A stretch of DNA of 64,000 bases, from NCBI GenBank assembly GCA_003640385.1, contig RCAB01000022.1, positions 62,001 to 126,000 of the forward strand. The letters run 5' to 3'. The number at the start of each line of letters is the position of its first letter. Within the stretch, counting starts at the first letter, position 1. Source of the DNA: Setaria digitata (Eukaryota; Nematoda; Chromadorea; Rhabditida; Setariidae). Of the stretch, positions 11,684 through 25,698 are shown in pieces. The translations under genes were made by a program, and so were the position numbers. The notes beneath the pieces are model-generated. The model had not been told where the DNA came from. It saw only the letters and a list, made by a program, of their open reading frames with translations, and searched no databases.

Positions 11684-12951
11684 ATGGGAAAGATACATTA
11701 TTCAAGACAACCGGAGAATAGCACAAAGTCATGTAAAGCGCGTGGTTCCGATCTTCGAGTACATTTCAAAAACACCCACGAAACGGCACAAGCTATCAAA
11801 CATATGCCCTTAAAGCGAGCCATACGTTTCCTGGAAAATGTGAAGGAAAAAAAAGAAATTGTCCCATTCAGAAAATTCAATCATCGTGTTGGACGTAAAG
11901 CACAAGCGAAAGCTTGGGGGCATACCCAAGGCAGATGGCCTAAGAAATCAGCTGAATTCCTCTTGCAGCTTCTGAGGTTAGTAATTTTCACTTTCTTCTT
12001 TTTCCTTTCTATTGAAATAGCTTAAATGTTTTCTAAAATCTAAAAAATACTTCACCCATGCAGTATGACTTAAAACTATTCACGTGCTCTCATGAGTAAT
12101 GGTATTGAGTTGCATTTGAAGTGTCGAGTGCTTAGTTTGGGGTTTTAGTACAAAAACTGTTTGATTTTTTCATGACCATATCGGAGGGAAAGTTATATCA
12201 CCAAAACATAGAGGTTACTAGTTTTTGTTTATAATTGTTTATCCTTCAGGAATGCAGAAAGTAATGCCGAATATAAAGGACTGGATACAGATCATCTTGT
12301 GATTGAACACATTCAGGTACAGCGTGCTCCAAAAGTTCGTCGACGGACGTACCGCGCTCATGGCAGAATCAATCGTTAGTTTTTCTTTGTCTAAGTCGTT
12401 TAATTCACTTGAGCATTGCGTTAATTTACTTACTGGAAATTTTCTCTGTGCTTTTTATGTAATACAACTCGATCTTATGGAACTTTTTGACGATTCAAAT
12501 AGTGCAACTCCGGTGAGTTTGCGAGTTAGTGTATAGCCATATATTAATCTTTGACAAGAGGCGTGTAAAATCTTCGTGTTTTCTTATTGACTAAACTGTT
12601 TTCTCAGTGTAATAGTAAGAAGAGTGGCGTTGCGACATTTCGTTCTTACTTCATTTAATGCCCTGATTACTAATTCCACTCTAATTGAGGATTTCGTAAC
12701 AGCAGCTTTGAAGCTTTAAGTCGTCTGATTTTGATAAAATATTGTTGCGTAGTGTGATATTTCATTATCATACGTACTAAGATTTGTCAAGTTTTCAAAA
12801 ATTTTTAGCTTATATGTCATCACCGTGTCATGTGGAAGTTATTTTATCTGAAAAGGAGGAAGTGGTAACAAAGCCAACAGATGAAGTAGGGAAAGTGAAG
12901 AAAGAATCTAAAAAGAAGCAGCGCCGTATTTTGGCTCGTGGCGACTATTAA
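11684..12951 (+). CDS. rpl-17: 60S ribosomal protein L17 (uL22)
   Basis: Three exons, 11684-11976, 12250-12374 and 12809-12951, join to a 186-residue protein, close to the usual 184. It starts [20 protein letters not shown] and includes [20 protein letters not shown], the [17 protein letters not shown] segment of the uL22 family and [19 protein letters not shown] near the C terminus. uL22 lines the peptide exit tunnel of the large ribosomal subunit. The ATG lies six bases after a 3' splice site, as expected for a spliced-leader transcript. It is convergent with NAC alpha, about 600 bp away. The two proteins meet functionally, since NAC docks near the tunnel exit, but the shared location may be chance. 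Confidence 0.97.
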
Positions 12952-13560
12952 ATATTTCGTTTATTTGTTATAAAAGACAAGATAACCATGGATAAAGTTT
13001 TTGTTGCTTTTTTTTTTTTTTCTTCTAAAGACTGGAGTAAGATTTTGTGTTCTAGTTTTGAGTATTCGTTATGCTTCTTTTTGTATTTTAGTTGCCGACT
13101 TGCACCGCTTCGCAGTAGTATGTGGGCAGGCTCAGCGAACTTTAGGTGTTGGGGAAAAAATCTTTAGCAGCATAAAACTCTGCACTAAAGCAACAAAAAT
13201 TTTTAAACTAACGATTTATGCAACGGGTGCAATAAGGGTTCAAATTTTGGAGTCACGGACTTCCTTGGTTTCGAAATTACTTAAAACATTCTTCGATGGT
13301 AGTGGCACCGCATAATGTAATGTAGTATTAGTTAGCAATAACTAGTGGACCAGTAATCTTGCCTAGGTGATGAAGAATTACAATAGTGAAGTGGGCAGAA
13401 ATCTGACCTAGCTAATGAATGGTGAACAGGTAAACAAAGGCATCCAGATTGGTTGAGCATTTTTTTATTTTAAAATAAAAATCAAAGTTCAAGAAAGCAA
13501 GGGCACAAGGACATTATCAACTTAATATGTCTCTCAAAACAAAACCCGAACAGTACCACA
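12952..13560. other. convergent 3' spacer, L17 and NAC alpha
   Basis: No gene is seen. On the minus strand AATAAA at 13464-13469 lies about 90 bp past the NAC alpha stop codon and is its likely poly(A) signal. The open frame at 13001-13315 starts in a T run, is very hydrophobic and has no family resemblance. Confidence 0.5.
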
Positions 13561-15295
<1,735 letters not shown>

Positions 15296-15325
15296 ATTCG
15301 GCCGTATGTATAGTTGTCTAAGCCC

Positions 15326-16861
15326 CTGTAAAAAGAGTGCGCAAGTAGTATTCTTTACGAAACACAGTTATGGCAGTCCCTTACCACTGTAACATGATCT
15401 CTGCGCATCACGTACATATGAAAAGAAATCTGATAATGGCTGATAACCAGTAAGTACGGCGATAATCAAGGATACCTGGAAATGAGTCTCGGAGGGACAG
15501 TCCACCCTACCACACCCTTTCAATCCAACTGTTAAACATTTACGGAAATCCCACTGGGCTACTACGCAGTATGTTATGCTACCCTGACCACAGTTTCAAT
15601 GAAAACAATCGCCCATTCCCATCGTTGAACCGCATTCTTATCTCATTTACACTTCATGTTAGTTGCTTCTCTCTGTACTTATCACGCAACATGCCAGAAT
15701 GAATGTAATCTGTTAAGACACTCCTTTAAACCCATCTGATAGATAATTGGATTCCCCAGACATTTGTGAGAATTCTGTTCACATTTATGAAAGTTGCTTT
15801 GTTTGTTTTGTTCTGCAAGTTTTCTACACAACTGCGTTACTGTCATAGACACCTGAAAGATAGTGTTAATTTAAGTTTGACATTGCTCATGAAGGAAGAT
15901 AAATCGAGCACTGGCAATAACGAATTTTTGTAGATGGCACTTAACTTTAGTGAAGAGCATTTCATGAGTCTGCTGATATTCTGTGCGGATTGAGCTGTTT
16001 GCTTCATATCATCATTGACACTTCAAAACTTGGATTTCTTGATGCCTTCAAATTCAACATTATTTAAGAGTGCATTGCATTGAGAGTGAACTGTGTTGAA
16101 CTTCTGTAAGCTAAATTATTTTGGGTGATCTCTGGATTAATTGAACTTAACAGATTTGCCTAGTAGAGCGTGCTTTCATATGACTACAGACAAAATGGTA
16201 ACTACGGCTTTTTCAGCATTACCTGCCACTCTCCGTATCCATTTGTTTATGAATTATATCATTCTGTAGCTTGAGTAACATCTCATAGCAATTCAAATCA
16301 AGGAAAAAAATAAAGTGGAAAAAGGGTGAGCTGGCAGAGTAATATATTTTGTGTGGTCACATTTGAATGACGTTCCACATGTTGTTAGATATCCTTGATT
16401 ATTATTATGTTACTGGACGATTGTTTGAGCGATATTTTAGTATCGATACGTTTTGTTATGGAAAGAGATTGGTGAAATGTCGGTCACTCAGTATAATACC
16501 ATTCTTCAAATTCTCTGCAGTGTCTTTTTCAAAACTTGTTTTTTCTTCTTTGATAAAAATACGTACCATCCATCCATGGATGTTTTTTAAAATTTTTTTA
16601 TAAAACTTTATGATGCACTGGTATCGTCATTGTTTTCCTTATGGTTGTGTTTACTATCCATTTCGTTCTGATAGTTGTCCGTTAACATATCTAAATAGTT
16701 GAGCCCACAATTATAAATAATTGTTGAATACTGACATTTGGTTTAAATTTGCGATTCTGAAGCACAGAAAATGCGAACGAACTATTCACGTTCTCATATT
16801 CGATATTCGTCATATAGTTCTGCTTCAATTTTGCAGGTAGCACTGGTCTAATCGCTTGCAG
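15326..16861. other. divergent promoter region, NAC alpha and ceramide synthase
   Basis: About 1.5 kb separates two genes transcribed away from each other. I see no exon. The right end carries two possible acceptors, ending at about 16836 and 16861. The latter is 17 bases before the ceramide synthase ATG. Confidence 0.45.
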
Positions 16862-16878
16862 TCCAAGGAAGCGGAGCA

Positions 16879-19272
16879 ATGTTTTGGGATGAACGGTATT
16901 GGTTCCCAGGGAATATCTCCTGGAATGATCTTAAATCTAACCATACTGTTCATTATCCGGACATTTGGGAGTTAACTTACGCTATGAAGTATGCGTCTTA
17001 ATACCATTAGTAATGTGTACTGCCCATCCACTGTTCGAAAAAAATTCTATGCAAATGTTCCTTTTTTTGCATCAACAGCCGAAGCTAATTAATTAAAGAT
17101 GCTGGATCTTTATTTTATTTTCATATTTCCTGGATAAGTCTTAACATTCCTCATTCCTTAAAGCATTCTTTCCTTACTTAGTTAACAGAAACCTAGAATA
17201 ATTCCGATTATTCATATGAGTCAGATTACACTGAGAAACAAAAAATTTCGTAATATTGCTACATCTATACTTGTGGGTTTCATGATGGAATTCTTCTGTT
17301 TCTTCATAATTTAGAACCATTAAAGAAGTTATTTTCTTGGTATTTCTTATTTATTGCGATGCCCTGTAAGAAAAAACTTTGTCTATTCGCTGCATCTATG
17401 GTTTTTACAGTAGTTTAAACCTTTTTCATCTCAAGTGTTAATTGACAGAATAGATGCACGTTGTGCGAAATATTAACCATTTTATGAACATCGTGAGCAT
17501 AATGATCATTTTAATTATTTACACTGATTGTATACATTGGTCTTAGTTGACGTTAAAATTTTCAGATATTGCTTCTTACTGTTGTTGCTAAGATTTGCTG
17601 TCGAGTGCTTTATATTTTTACCGATTGGTTGTTTATTTGGTATGGTTAAGGAGCCATTGGATTTGCGTATTAAAGCGCATCTGGGTTTTCGTTCAGCTGG
17701 GAAAGGAAAGTTCAAGCGGGTAGCAGAAACCGCATGGCGATTTCTGTTTTACTTATGTATTTGGTTATATGGTGTGTTTTTTTTTCTTTTTAGGATTATT
17801 TTTTTTTAGCTATCTTATAATTTGCCTGGTCAGTAATATTATATCTGTAAAGGAATTCGGTAATTTCCCAATGGGAAAGCGAAATTTTTTTTGTTAATTT
17901 TACTACTTACCACCTTGCATTACTTCCTAATACTTTACTCACTAGTTCATTTATTTTAGCCCAGTTTTGACTTTCTTAAGGTCTTTACGCCTTGTCGGAT
18001 CAACCACAGATGTATGATATTTCGGAATGCTGGCGAAATTGGCCTCGTCACGAGCTGACTGACAATATTTGGTGGTACTATGTTATCCAAATGTCATTTT
18101 ATTGCTCGCTTATTATCAGGTTTAACTTTTAAAGAGTTCTTTAATAGAAAACTTACTTTTCACAGTGTGTCATAAAAAGGCTTACCATTATATGTTTTCA
18201 GTTCATTACTGTTTGACATTCGGCGAGCTGATTTTATACAAATGACACTGCATCATATAATCACTGTTGGGCTTCTTTTTCTTAGTTTCGTAATGAATTT
18301 GATTCGAATTGGTACCGTGGTTCTTTTCAGCCATGATATCGCTGATATTATGCTGTAAGTTCTCTATTTTTATTCAAGCTTGATCTCTTACAAAAGACTC
18401 TCTGACGATAATATCTTCTTACACTTTTTAAGATAACCATAGCAAAAGAAAAAATGAAAAACTTTGGTTATTAAATTGGCTTAATTTGAGATTTGGAATT
18501 GTTTATTGCGCGGTATCATTTTAAATCGACATTGTTGTATTTTTCAGTGAATTGGCCAAACTTTGTCGCTATGCTGGTTGGGGAACAGTTTTAAAATGCC
18601 TTTTTGTAGTTTTCATGATAGTATGGATTGTCACAAGGCTCATTTACTTCCCATTTTTCGTCATTTGGTCAATAATAGTCGATGCACCTGCTTTGATACA
18701 AGTAATTCGTCATTTTTAAATGTTTTTCTTTTTAAGTTCAATGCTTTTTTGTTTCTCTCTCTTCAAACTAATAGTTTCCTTGCAATCTGGCTTATGTGTT
18801 TTTATATAATTCCAGTTTCCGTTCAGAGAGGAGCAACATATATGCTTCTTGGTTTGTTTGTGTTTTCGCGGAGACTTTTCATGCCCAAGTTTTTCAAGAC
18901 CAGTCATAATTTGAGGTGCTATACGAAGTTACTGTTTAGGAATGTTATTTAGAAAAAAATGTAGGATAAAATAAAGTAATAACGGCACAAATTGTTTACC
19001 ATGTGATTTCACCTTTTTAGGCAGATTATCGTTGGGAAAATTTACGACAGCTTCCAATAATTCCGCGAATATTTCCTGCAATGCTCCTTTGTTTGCTGAT
19101 TTTGCACATCTATTGGACAGTTATAATAGTGAAGATTGCGCTTAAGTCAGTACGGGGTAATGTTGTTGATATTAGGGAGGAATCAGACAGTGAAATATCC
19201 TCTGCATCATCACCTCATGATCTTGATGCAGTTATGAGGAACAATATGAAGAGGACTAAAAAAGTAGAGTAG
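16879..19272 (+). CDS. ceramide synthase (LAG1/CerS, TLC domain)
   Basis: Six exons (16879-16988, 17566-17771, 17981-18119, 18202-18354, 18548-18701, 19021-19272) give 337 residues. The start MFWDERYWFPGNISWNDLKS is typical of animal ceramide synthases and carries an N-glycosylation site (NIS). The TLC domain has the His pair at 168-169 (LHHIITVG) and the Lag1p motif HDIAD at 195-199, both needed for acyl transfer in this family. Several hydrophobic segments predict a multi-pass ER membrane protein. It N-acylates sphingoid bases with fatty acyl-CoA to make (dihydro)ceramide. The tail EESDSEISSASS is acidic and serine-rich, like the casein kinase 2 sites of mammalian enzymes. I saw no clear homeobox-like domain. 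C. elegans has hyl-1, hyl-2 and lagr-1; which one this matches is not clear. Possible poly(A) signals are at 19900 and 20369. Confidence 0.95.
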
Positions 19273-22200
19273 TAGTTCTTTCCTGGTTATACATGCATAT
19301 CTTTTTAAACCGTCCATTTTAAATTAATTAAACTGATGTTGTTGAGAAATTGAAACAAGTGAATTCGTTTTTTTTTCTCGAACTTAAGTTTTAGTCATCT
19401 GTTTTCTCATCAGTTTTCTTTTAGGACTCTAGGTCTCAAAATTTTGTTTAGTTTACGAGGTATTTTTTGTTGTGAGACAGTAGCCGTGAATTATTTGACG
19501 TAGTGTTAAATTCAATTACTTCAATTGATGTCTTTTAAAAAATGTGACATGTATTTGTGGGAATGTATTTTTGAAATGTCTTACTAAAGGCAGTATATTT
19601 CGTAGTTTATACAGCTTATCTTCTCGCATGAGTTAGTACGTTCTGGTGGTTGTTTTATCAGTATTATCTTAAGTTGTTCGAAATTTTCGAATACTTTATT
19701 GCATTAATTTTCTTGTTATCTATTGCAGTTTTAGTGTTTCGCATTCACAGATGGCGGTATTTAATTTAACAATACCACACATATTTTTTTACATTTTCTG
19801 ATCTATTTCCAAGTTTTCAAGTGTGTTTTTGCTTCAGCGAAATCGAAGCATCAGTTTTAATAGCTCTAGTCCTGTTTGTTATTGTTTGATCGTACTCAAA
19901 ATAAAAGTGGTGTTCCTCCTACTGTAGAAAAATTTACCTTAACTTCGAGGGTTAGAAATAAGTGGTATTTTTAACGTCCCTTTGTTTGATTGGCCAGAGA
20001 TGTTATTCTTTTGATTCGTTTGTTGTTCTTCTTTTTATGTTTTTAAGAACTAATTTTTTAGTGATAAATGGTTTAAAAATGATTTTCTCTCTTGGCTTTC
20101 ATAATTTTGATTATCGTTAATTCCATCATTAACTGCTACAATTACAGTACTATAGAAAGGATGATTTGATTGTTTTGAAACTGTTTTCATTTAGTTGTTT
20201 TTGTTTCATCTGGAAGTGATTGTTTCGCTAGGTCTCACTAGTTCCTTGAAAATATCTCCTGAAATATGTGGCTTTTCAAGTTCCGGTATAATCAATACTT
20301 GATTAAATTACTGACGGTTTTTGTTGTGTGTGCAGTATTTCAGTCGCTTTGTGAATTTTTAAGTGAAGAATAAATAGCGGGCCATTTGTCATAACTGTAA
20401 ACATATTTTCTAGCTTATATTCATTTTATGTCCTTGAAAGTGACTTTGGCAGCGATTTGTATTGTATTCATTTCAGTCTTGGAAACAAGTTCAAATTTCT
20501 AATGATTAGCATGATTCATACCAATTTCGCTGTCATGCTTTGTATCCGACTTTTGTCATCTCGTTCATTCTTTTTTTTACTTGGCTTCATTTTATTATAA
20601 AGTACGAACAGTGTGTATAGAAAAAAAAAAAATTATTGGTCGATTCTTATCCTTACAGTCATTTTCTTTGCTGATTTGAGAGTTTTTTTTTGGATGTGTA
20701 ATATTATAGTTTAATAAAATTCAGAGTGAAGCTAAGTATCCTGAATAATATTCTTTATTTTTGATTTAATCGGAGATTATTAATCTATATCGAGTGACAA
20801 GCTCAACTAGTGGACCTCGGTATTTATGTTGCTCTATGGATTTATCCTCTTTCTCTAATGCATGTTTTATTTTAAATGTGATACTTGATATGCCTTTTTC
20901 TTTCATTATTCATATCGAATTTGTCAATATTTGGTGGAAAAGCGGTCGTATGTCGAATAGTAAACTGATTTTTCCCCTGCTCTCATTTTCCGAATTAGTA
21001 TCAAGTTTTTGAACCATCAGGGTCTACTTAGGACGTTGTTAATTTTAATCAAGTTTTTCGTTTAGTACAGCTTATAAGTTACATTCTCATTGTATTTAAA
21101 TCATCGATAGTGCATCCACAGCGCTGCTCTTCCTCACTGATTTTTATATCAGATTACATGAACACTGGCAACTTTTGTTATCTCATTTTCCAACTCGAGT
21201 ATTTTATCTTAATTCGAATTCCTGATTCCACTTTAATTTCAATTCCTTAAAAACTCTTCAAACATTTTCGATTCATTTCTCAGAATTTAAATCAAAAAAC
21301 AATGAATAAAATCTTATTTAGTATTAATTACTTACGGAGAGAAACTCCATGAGAATAGTAAGTTGATGTTGGATGAGTTTAGCGAAAAAAACTACGTAAA
21401 CACTGACAGCTTTTGTTATCTTGACAGAGTAAAAAATATTCAAAATATTCGATTACAATGAACTTTCCTTTTTCGTCTGCCTCACCTAACATCTCATCTG
21501 TTTCTGAGATAGATCTCGATTTGTGAGTGGAAAAGTTAAGAAAGCGGATGTAATATAGAATTATTGAGAAGTACCGTTTGTATCAATATCAAGTAGAATC
21601 AGTGAAAAATATTCAGGAAATGACTTTACCAGAACCCATTTCCACTCTATTTGTTAGAATCGTTACCTGAAGCAAATCACATCCCTCCTTACCTCCGTAC
21701 TCTAATAATATCAAATTCTAGTTGACCCGACTTACTCAATTTTATTTTCTTTTTCAGATAAATTGCATTTCTACTAGCTCTTAAAAACCAGAATGGTATT
21801 TTCGAAAAGTAGAAAACTGAGTGTGACATGATGTAGTAGGAAGGTTGCCCGTGATAGGGCGCAGTTCTGAATCTGTTTTTCCTATTCCATTTTGCAAGAG
21901 TTTGGAATTTGCAATTTGAACAAATTCATTTCAAATGTATCAGTCACGCCTTCTTTCTGATTACTTTCATTTACACAGTCGAATCAACTGAATTCATTCA
22001 ATTTTTCTTGATCACATATTTTTCCTCGGCATGGAAATCTTGTGAAGATCCTCACTTGGTGTGACAATAAACTTTTCATTTCGCTGGATGATTCAGAACT
22101 GGAGAATACATATTAACAGTATCATAAAATGGTAAACGGTAGAACAACTGAAAAAAATAAGAATAACCAGAGTCCCGAAATACGAACTGCTTTCTTTCTC

Positions 22201-22756
22201 AGTAGTCATCACTCTTCCCACTATGGTGCTGTCAATTAATTAACATGAAATGACGACAAACTTATTCAATTCCGCCTTTCACTTCTTAGGACCATATCCA
22301 GTCATAATCAGAGTGAGGATCAGAATACCTTAACCCCATTATTATCTGCTCCTCTCCTTTAAATCGAACAATAATAAAGTCCATATGTGCTTATTCATTA
22401 ATAAAGAGATTAGGTCCGAATTACGTAAAACTGCAATAAGTTTTTCATTACCATTTTGTTAAGCCAAACTTGAGCTTTTCTGAACAAGTTATGGAACTTT
22501 TGATACATTTGAAAATAAATGTTGGAATTTCTTAATTTTATGAAGACCATCAATGAAGTGAAAGATCCCAACACATCTTGCTTGGGAATATGATAGAAAA
22601 ACCAGAAAAATATAAGTACCGGTTACATCGAAAAGGCAAAAATAGATAATGAGAAGAAGCTCCATAAAACAAACGAAAAAAAAGGCAACCTATAAATGTT
22701 CTTTTTTTCTTTTATATATTCAGAAAAATTGATACCATATACTTTATCAGTGAGAT
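19273..22756. other. convergent 3' spacer, no gene seen
   Basis: About 3.5 kb lies between the ceramide synthase and TRUB2 ends. AATAAA occurs at 19900-19905 and 20369-20374. A short imperfect direct repeat with the core TTTTGTTATCT, preceded by AACACTG, occurs near 21160-21182 and 21397-21420. No frame has splice context or family resemblance. Confidence 0.45.
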
Positions 22757-25192
22757 TTAATCATATGTTCTACCCCAAGGGATGCGCAAACAGTCCTCCA
22801 CGGTTTCACATTCTTCCTCTTCATCAAGCATTTCGATAAATTCATCCTCGAGCACATCTCTTAAATCTAATTCAGCCGTAGTCTTTATCACTTCTTTGTC
22901 TAATGTCTTCTCGTCATGTTCGATGATTTTTCGACAAAGTCGCATGTTTTTTAAAACGTTTTTCAGCGTAAAATGTTTGTCCAACAATGAATGCATGAAA
23001 CCAAATGGTCCCAACCGCGTTCGGATTAACTGGCGACATGATGCTACAGAACCTTAATTAAAATATCAGGAAAGTAATTTTGTAGAATCAAGCAGCCATC
23101 AAAAATCTTGATAAGTTATAATTACAAAATAAAACCTTTAGAAAATATTAATCATTGTACCCTTATTATCTTCCTCTTCACATGAATACAACAAACGGGG
23201 ATGTCAAGTCATATACGGCAAATAGTTCCGTCAGAGATTCCTACACCCGATGATCAGGAACCCTAGTACTTATTTATAGTTTCAAGCTGATTCCTGTTAA
23301 TCTAAACTATCAATCGAAAAATGAGATAAATTACAGATAAGAGAAAAGCTGCAAGAAAACTCATAGAAACTGTCGAAAAAAATCTTGAGAGATTTTCAAA
23401 AAAAGGAAAAAGAAAAAAATTTAAAAAAGATTACCGAGGGACAACGCTATTTCATTTACGAAATCTTGTAAAAAATCATCATTTTTGCAAACACAATGCA
23501 AACTGATCTTAAAATGTGGCGAATTAAAATGCAAGAGTTTGATAAAGTATATTACAGGCGCATCCAGTACTTTAGGCCTCGGCAAACCCTAAAAAGATGT
23601 GATTTTAAAAAATAATATGTAGCATAAGAAAAGCAAACAAAAGAGATTAAGATGAAATCAAAAAGAAACTGTTACCTTGCAAGCCAATTCAAATGCTTCC
23701 TGACTTTCCAAATCCACATTTGCTAATTTAAATGCTATCTTTTTGTAATGAGCTTGTAGTCGTAAAAGAAATCTTGATATATTTCGATAAGTAATGTGCT
23801 CTAAAGCATGTTAAATTTTCAGTCAATCATTTTCAAGTTAAGCTAATTATGGAAGCGGATACCAAAAAAATGGTACAAATTTGATAGTTTATATTAGAAT
23901 AATTAGAGCTGCTAGAAAAATACCTCACACATTTTGCTCAAAAAAAAAAAAAGAAAAAAAAGGAAAAACTACAGCTGTAAACTGATTTAACTTCCTTACT
24001 GTCAAGAAGTAGCAAGACGGGAATATGTTGCATTTGAGCTTTTCAAGGAATGAATAAAAAGATCCTACCATAGTCACATTTTCGGTTTACTTTTCCCCGA
24101 ATTTTATTCTGAACTGTTCCCCGACCAAGCTGACCTTGCAAAACATATTCGTTCACCCAAACACGATCCCGCAAGCTTTCTAGCGTATTACACCCATCAT
24201 TAATACCCAATACTGCAAAAATATACACTAACTTAAAAACAGGAATCAGGTCATCAATGTAATAAGAAATGCAATAAGTTTTATTCAATAAGGTTATTAC
24301 GGAAAACTTGAGTTGTATGTGTCATAGAAATGGCTACCTGGAATTTTTAAAAGGAAGATTAAAAATGAATTATTTAGGGAGTAAAAAAAAAAAAAAAATC
24401 TTACAGCAAATGCCAGAACCAGCAGGCTGTTGATAATCTAGCTCTTCTACTCGAATATCTTCTTTTCTGAATGGCTGCCCAACAACGAGAGGATGGAAAC
24501 TACAACATCACAGAAGCACATTAAATTTCTTGGAAATTAAATAATATTGTCGCGAATGAATAGTTTCAACGGAAAGGATAAATTTCACTTGTCAACAGAT
24601 AATACTGCTTATATTAGTTAATAAAGAAACTAAGTACAAAGAATTAACATTAATTCCGCACCATGAAACAATATCACTATGTACGATATTACAGATTAAA
24701 TGATATTCACGGGCTTCAATTCCTAATTGTACATTACTACTACCTACTGCAGACAAAGGTACAAAGAGATGTTTCAGACTTCAAAGTATATGGTATTATT
24801 GAGAAAATGCGAAATGAGAAAAGTGACACTATGAACTGTACCAATCCGTAATGAAAGGCTAAATGAGTCCATTTAACAAGTCCAATCCTACGTGTTAATA
24901 CTTTAATTAAAGTGGAGCAAGGAAGAACCAGAAATACTTGCTTCACTTACTTATAATCTGGTTGCTTTCGCAGGCCAACGACAACAGGTGCCTGTGATTT
25001 CGGGTGTGGCTCCACCACAGGCATCTCGATTTCTGGTACTTCGACCGGAGAACAACGTTTATTAGCACTTTCACAGATAGCACTGATAAGGAATCGTTTC
25101 AGTGCACTCAACGACACATCACGAGGTTTGTGGACGCACAGGATTCCGTGTAAAGACTTCCATATATCGGCAGGTACCGCACGTCCACACAT
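22757..25192 (-). CDS. TRUB2: TRUB2-type mitochondrial pseudouridine synthase
   Basis: Six minus-strand exons (24951-25192, 24405-24499, 24069-24212, 23676-23800, 23435-23588, 22757-23052) join to 351 residues. Human TRUB2 is about 331. The N terminus has the TruB opening LHGILCVHKPRDVSLSALKR. Next come HPLVVGQPF and ELDYQQPAGSGICLLGI, where D102 aligns by eye with the catalytic Asp of TruB enzymes. NEYVLQGQLGRGT matches the following TruB strand and LGPFGFMHSLLDKHFTLKNV the C-terminal part. Human TRUB2 works on mitochondrial RNAs. The tail is more acidic than I recall for the family (EDEFIEMLDEEEECETVED). A 3' splice site ends 25 bases before the ATG. It lies 507 bp downstream of the S4 stop codon on the same strand, so it may be the second gene of an operon. 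Confidence 0.88.
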
Positions 25193-25217
25193 CTTACCAA
25201 AAGATTACTGGCTGGTG

Positions 25218-25698
25218 CTGTAAAATAACCGTGGAAAACGTCTTTTTTCCATCCCTTGTAAACAGGGATAGCACAAGACCACATCCTTTGCAGGAAAAGG
25301 GAACATTTAAATGAAAAGGAGTTAAAGCGGGTTGACAACCGATCGTAATCTGCGAGAGGGATAACTTCAAATACATAATTTGGAACAGATTACACTATAA
25401 ACCCAACAGAAATGCTAAGAAAAACTATCCCAAACCGTGAAAGTAATTCAAACAGTAATTATATCCACATCTTCAGTTCAGATCAATTCGCTACAATTTT
25501 TTCTTCGTTCTCAAAGGACTGAAATCAAGGGATCGTTTGATCTAAAAAACTTCGTATGTGAACTTTCTGAATTTAATGCATCGTTCGTATGTATGCAGAA
25601 GACACAGCTAACAGTGCGGAGCAAAAAATTCAATCACAAATACATTTTAATCATTAATTAACAAGTAATTAAACCACACAAGTCATAACAAAATCCCT
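25218..25698 (-). promoter_or_regulatory. possible intercistronic region, S4 to TRUB2
   Basis: Between the S4 stop codon and the TRUB2 leader acceptor there is a variant poly(A) signal ATTAAA (plus-strand 25646-25651), then about 430 bp, then the ttttacag acceptor at 25218-25220. This arrangement would suit spliced-leader resolution of a two-gene transcript. The distance is longer than the usual C. elegans spacing of about 100 bp, so an independent TRUB2 promoter is equally possible. Confidence 0.35.

Noticed and set aside
13001..13315. 104-codon open frame between L17 and NAC alpha
   Set aside because: Begins in a poly-T run, is strongly hydrophobic, and lies in a convergent 3' spacer.
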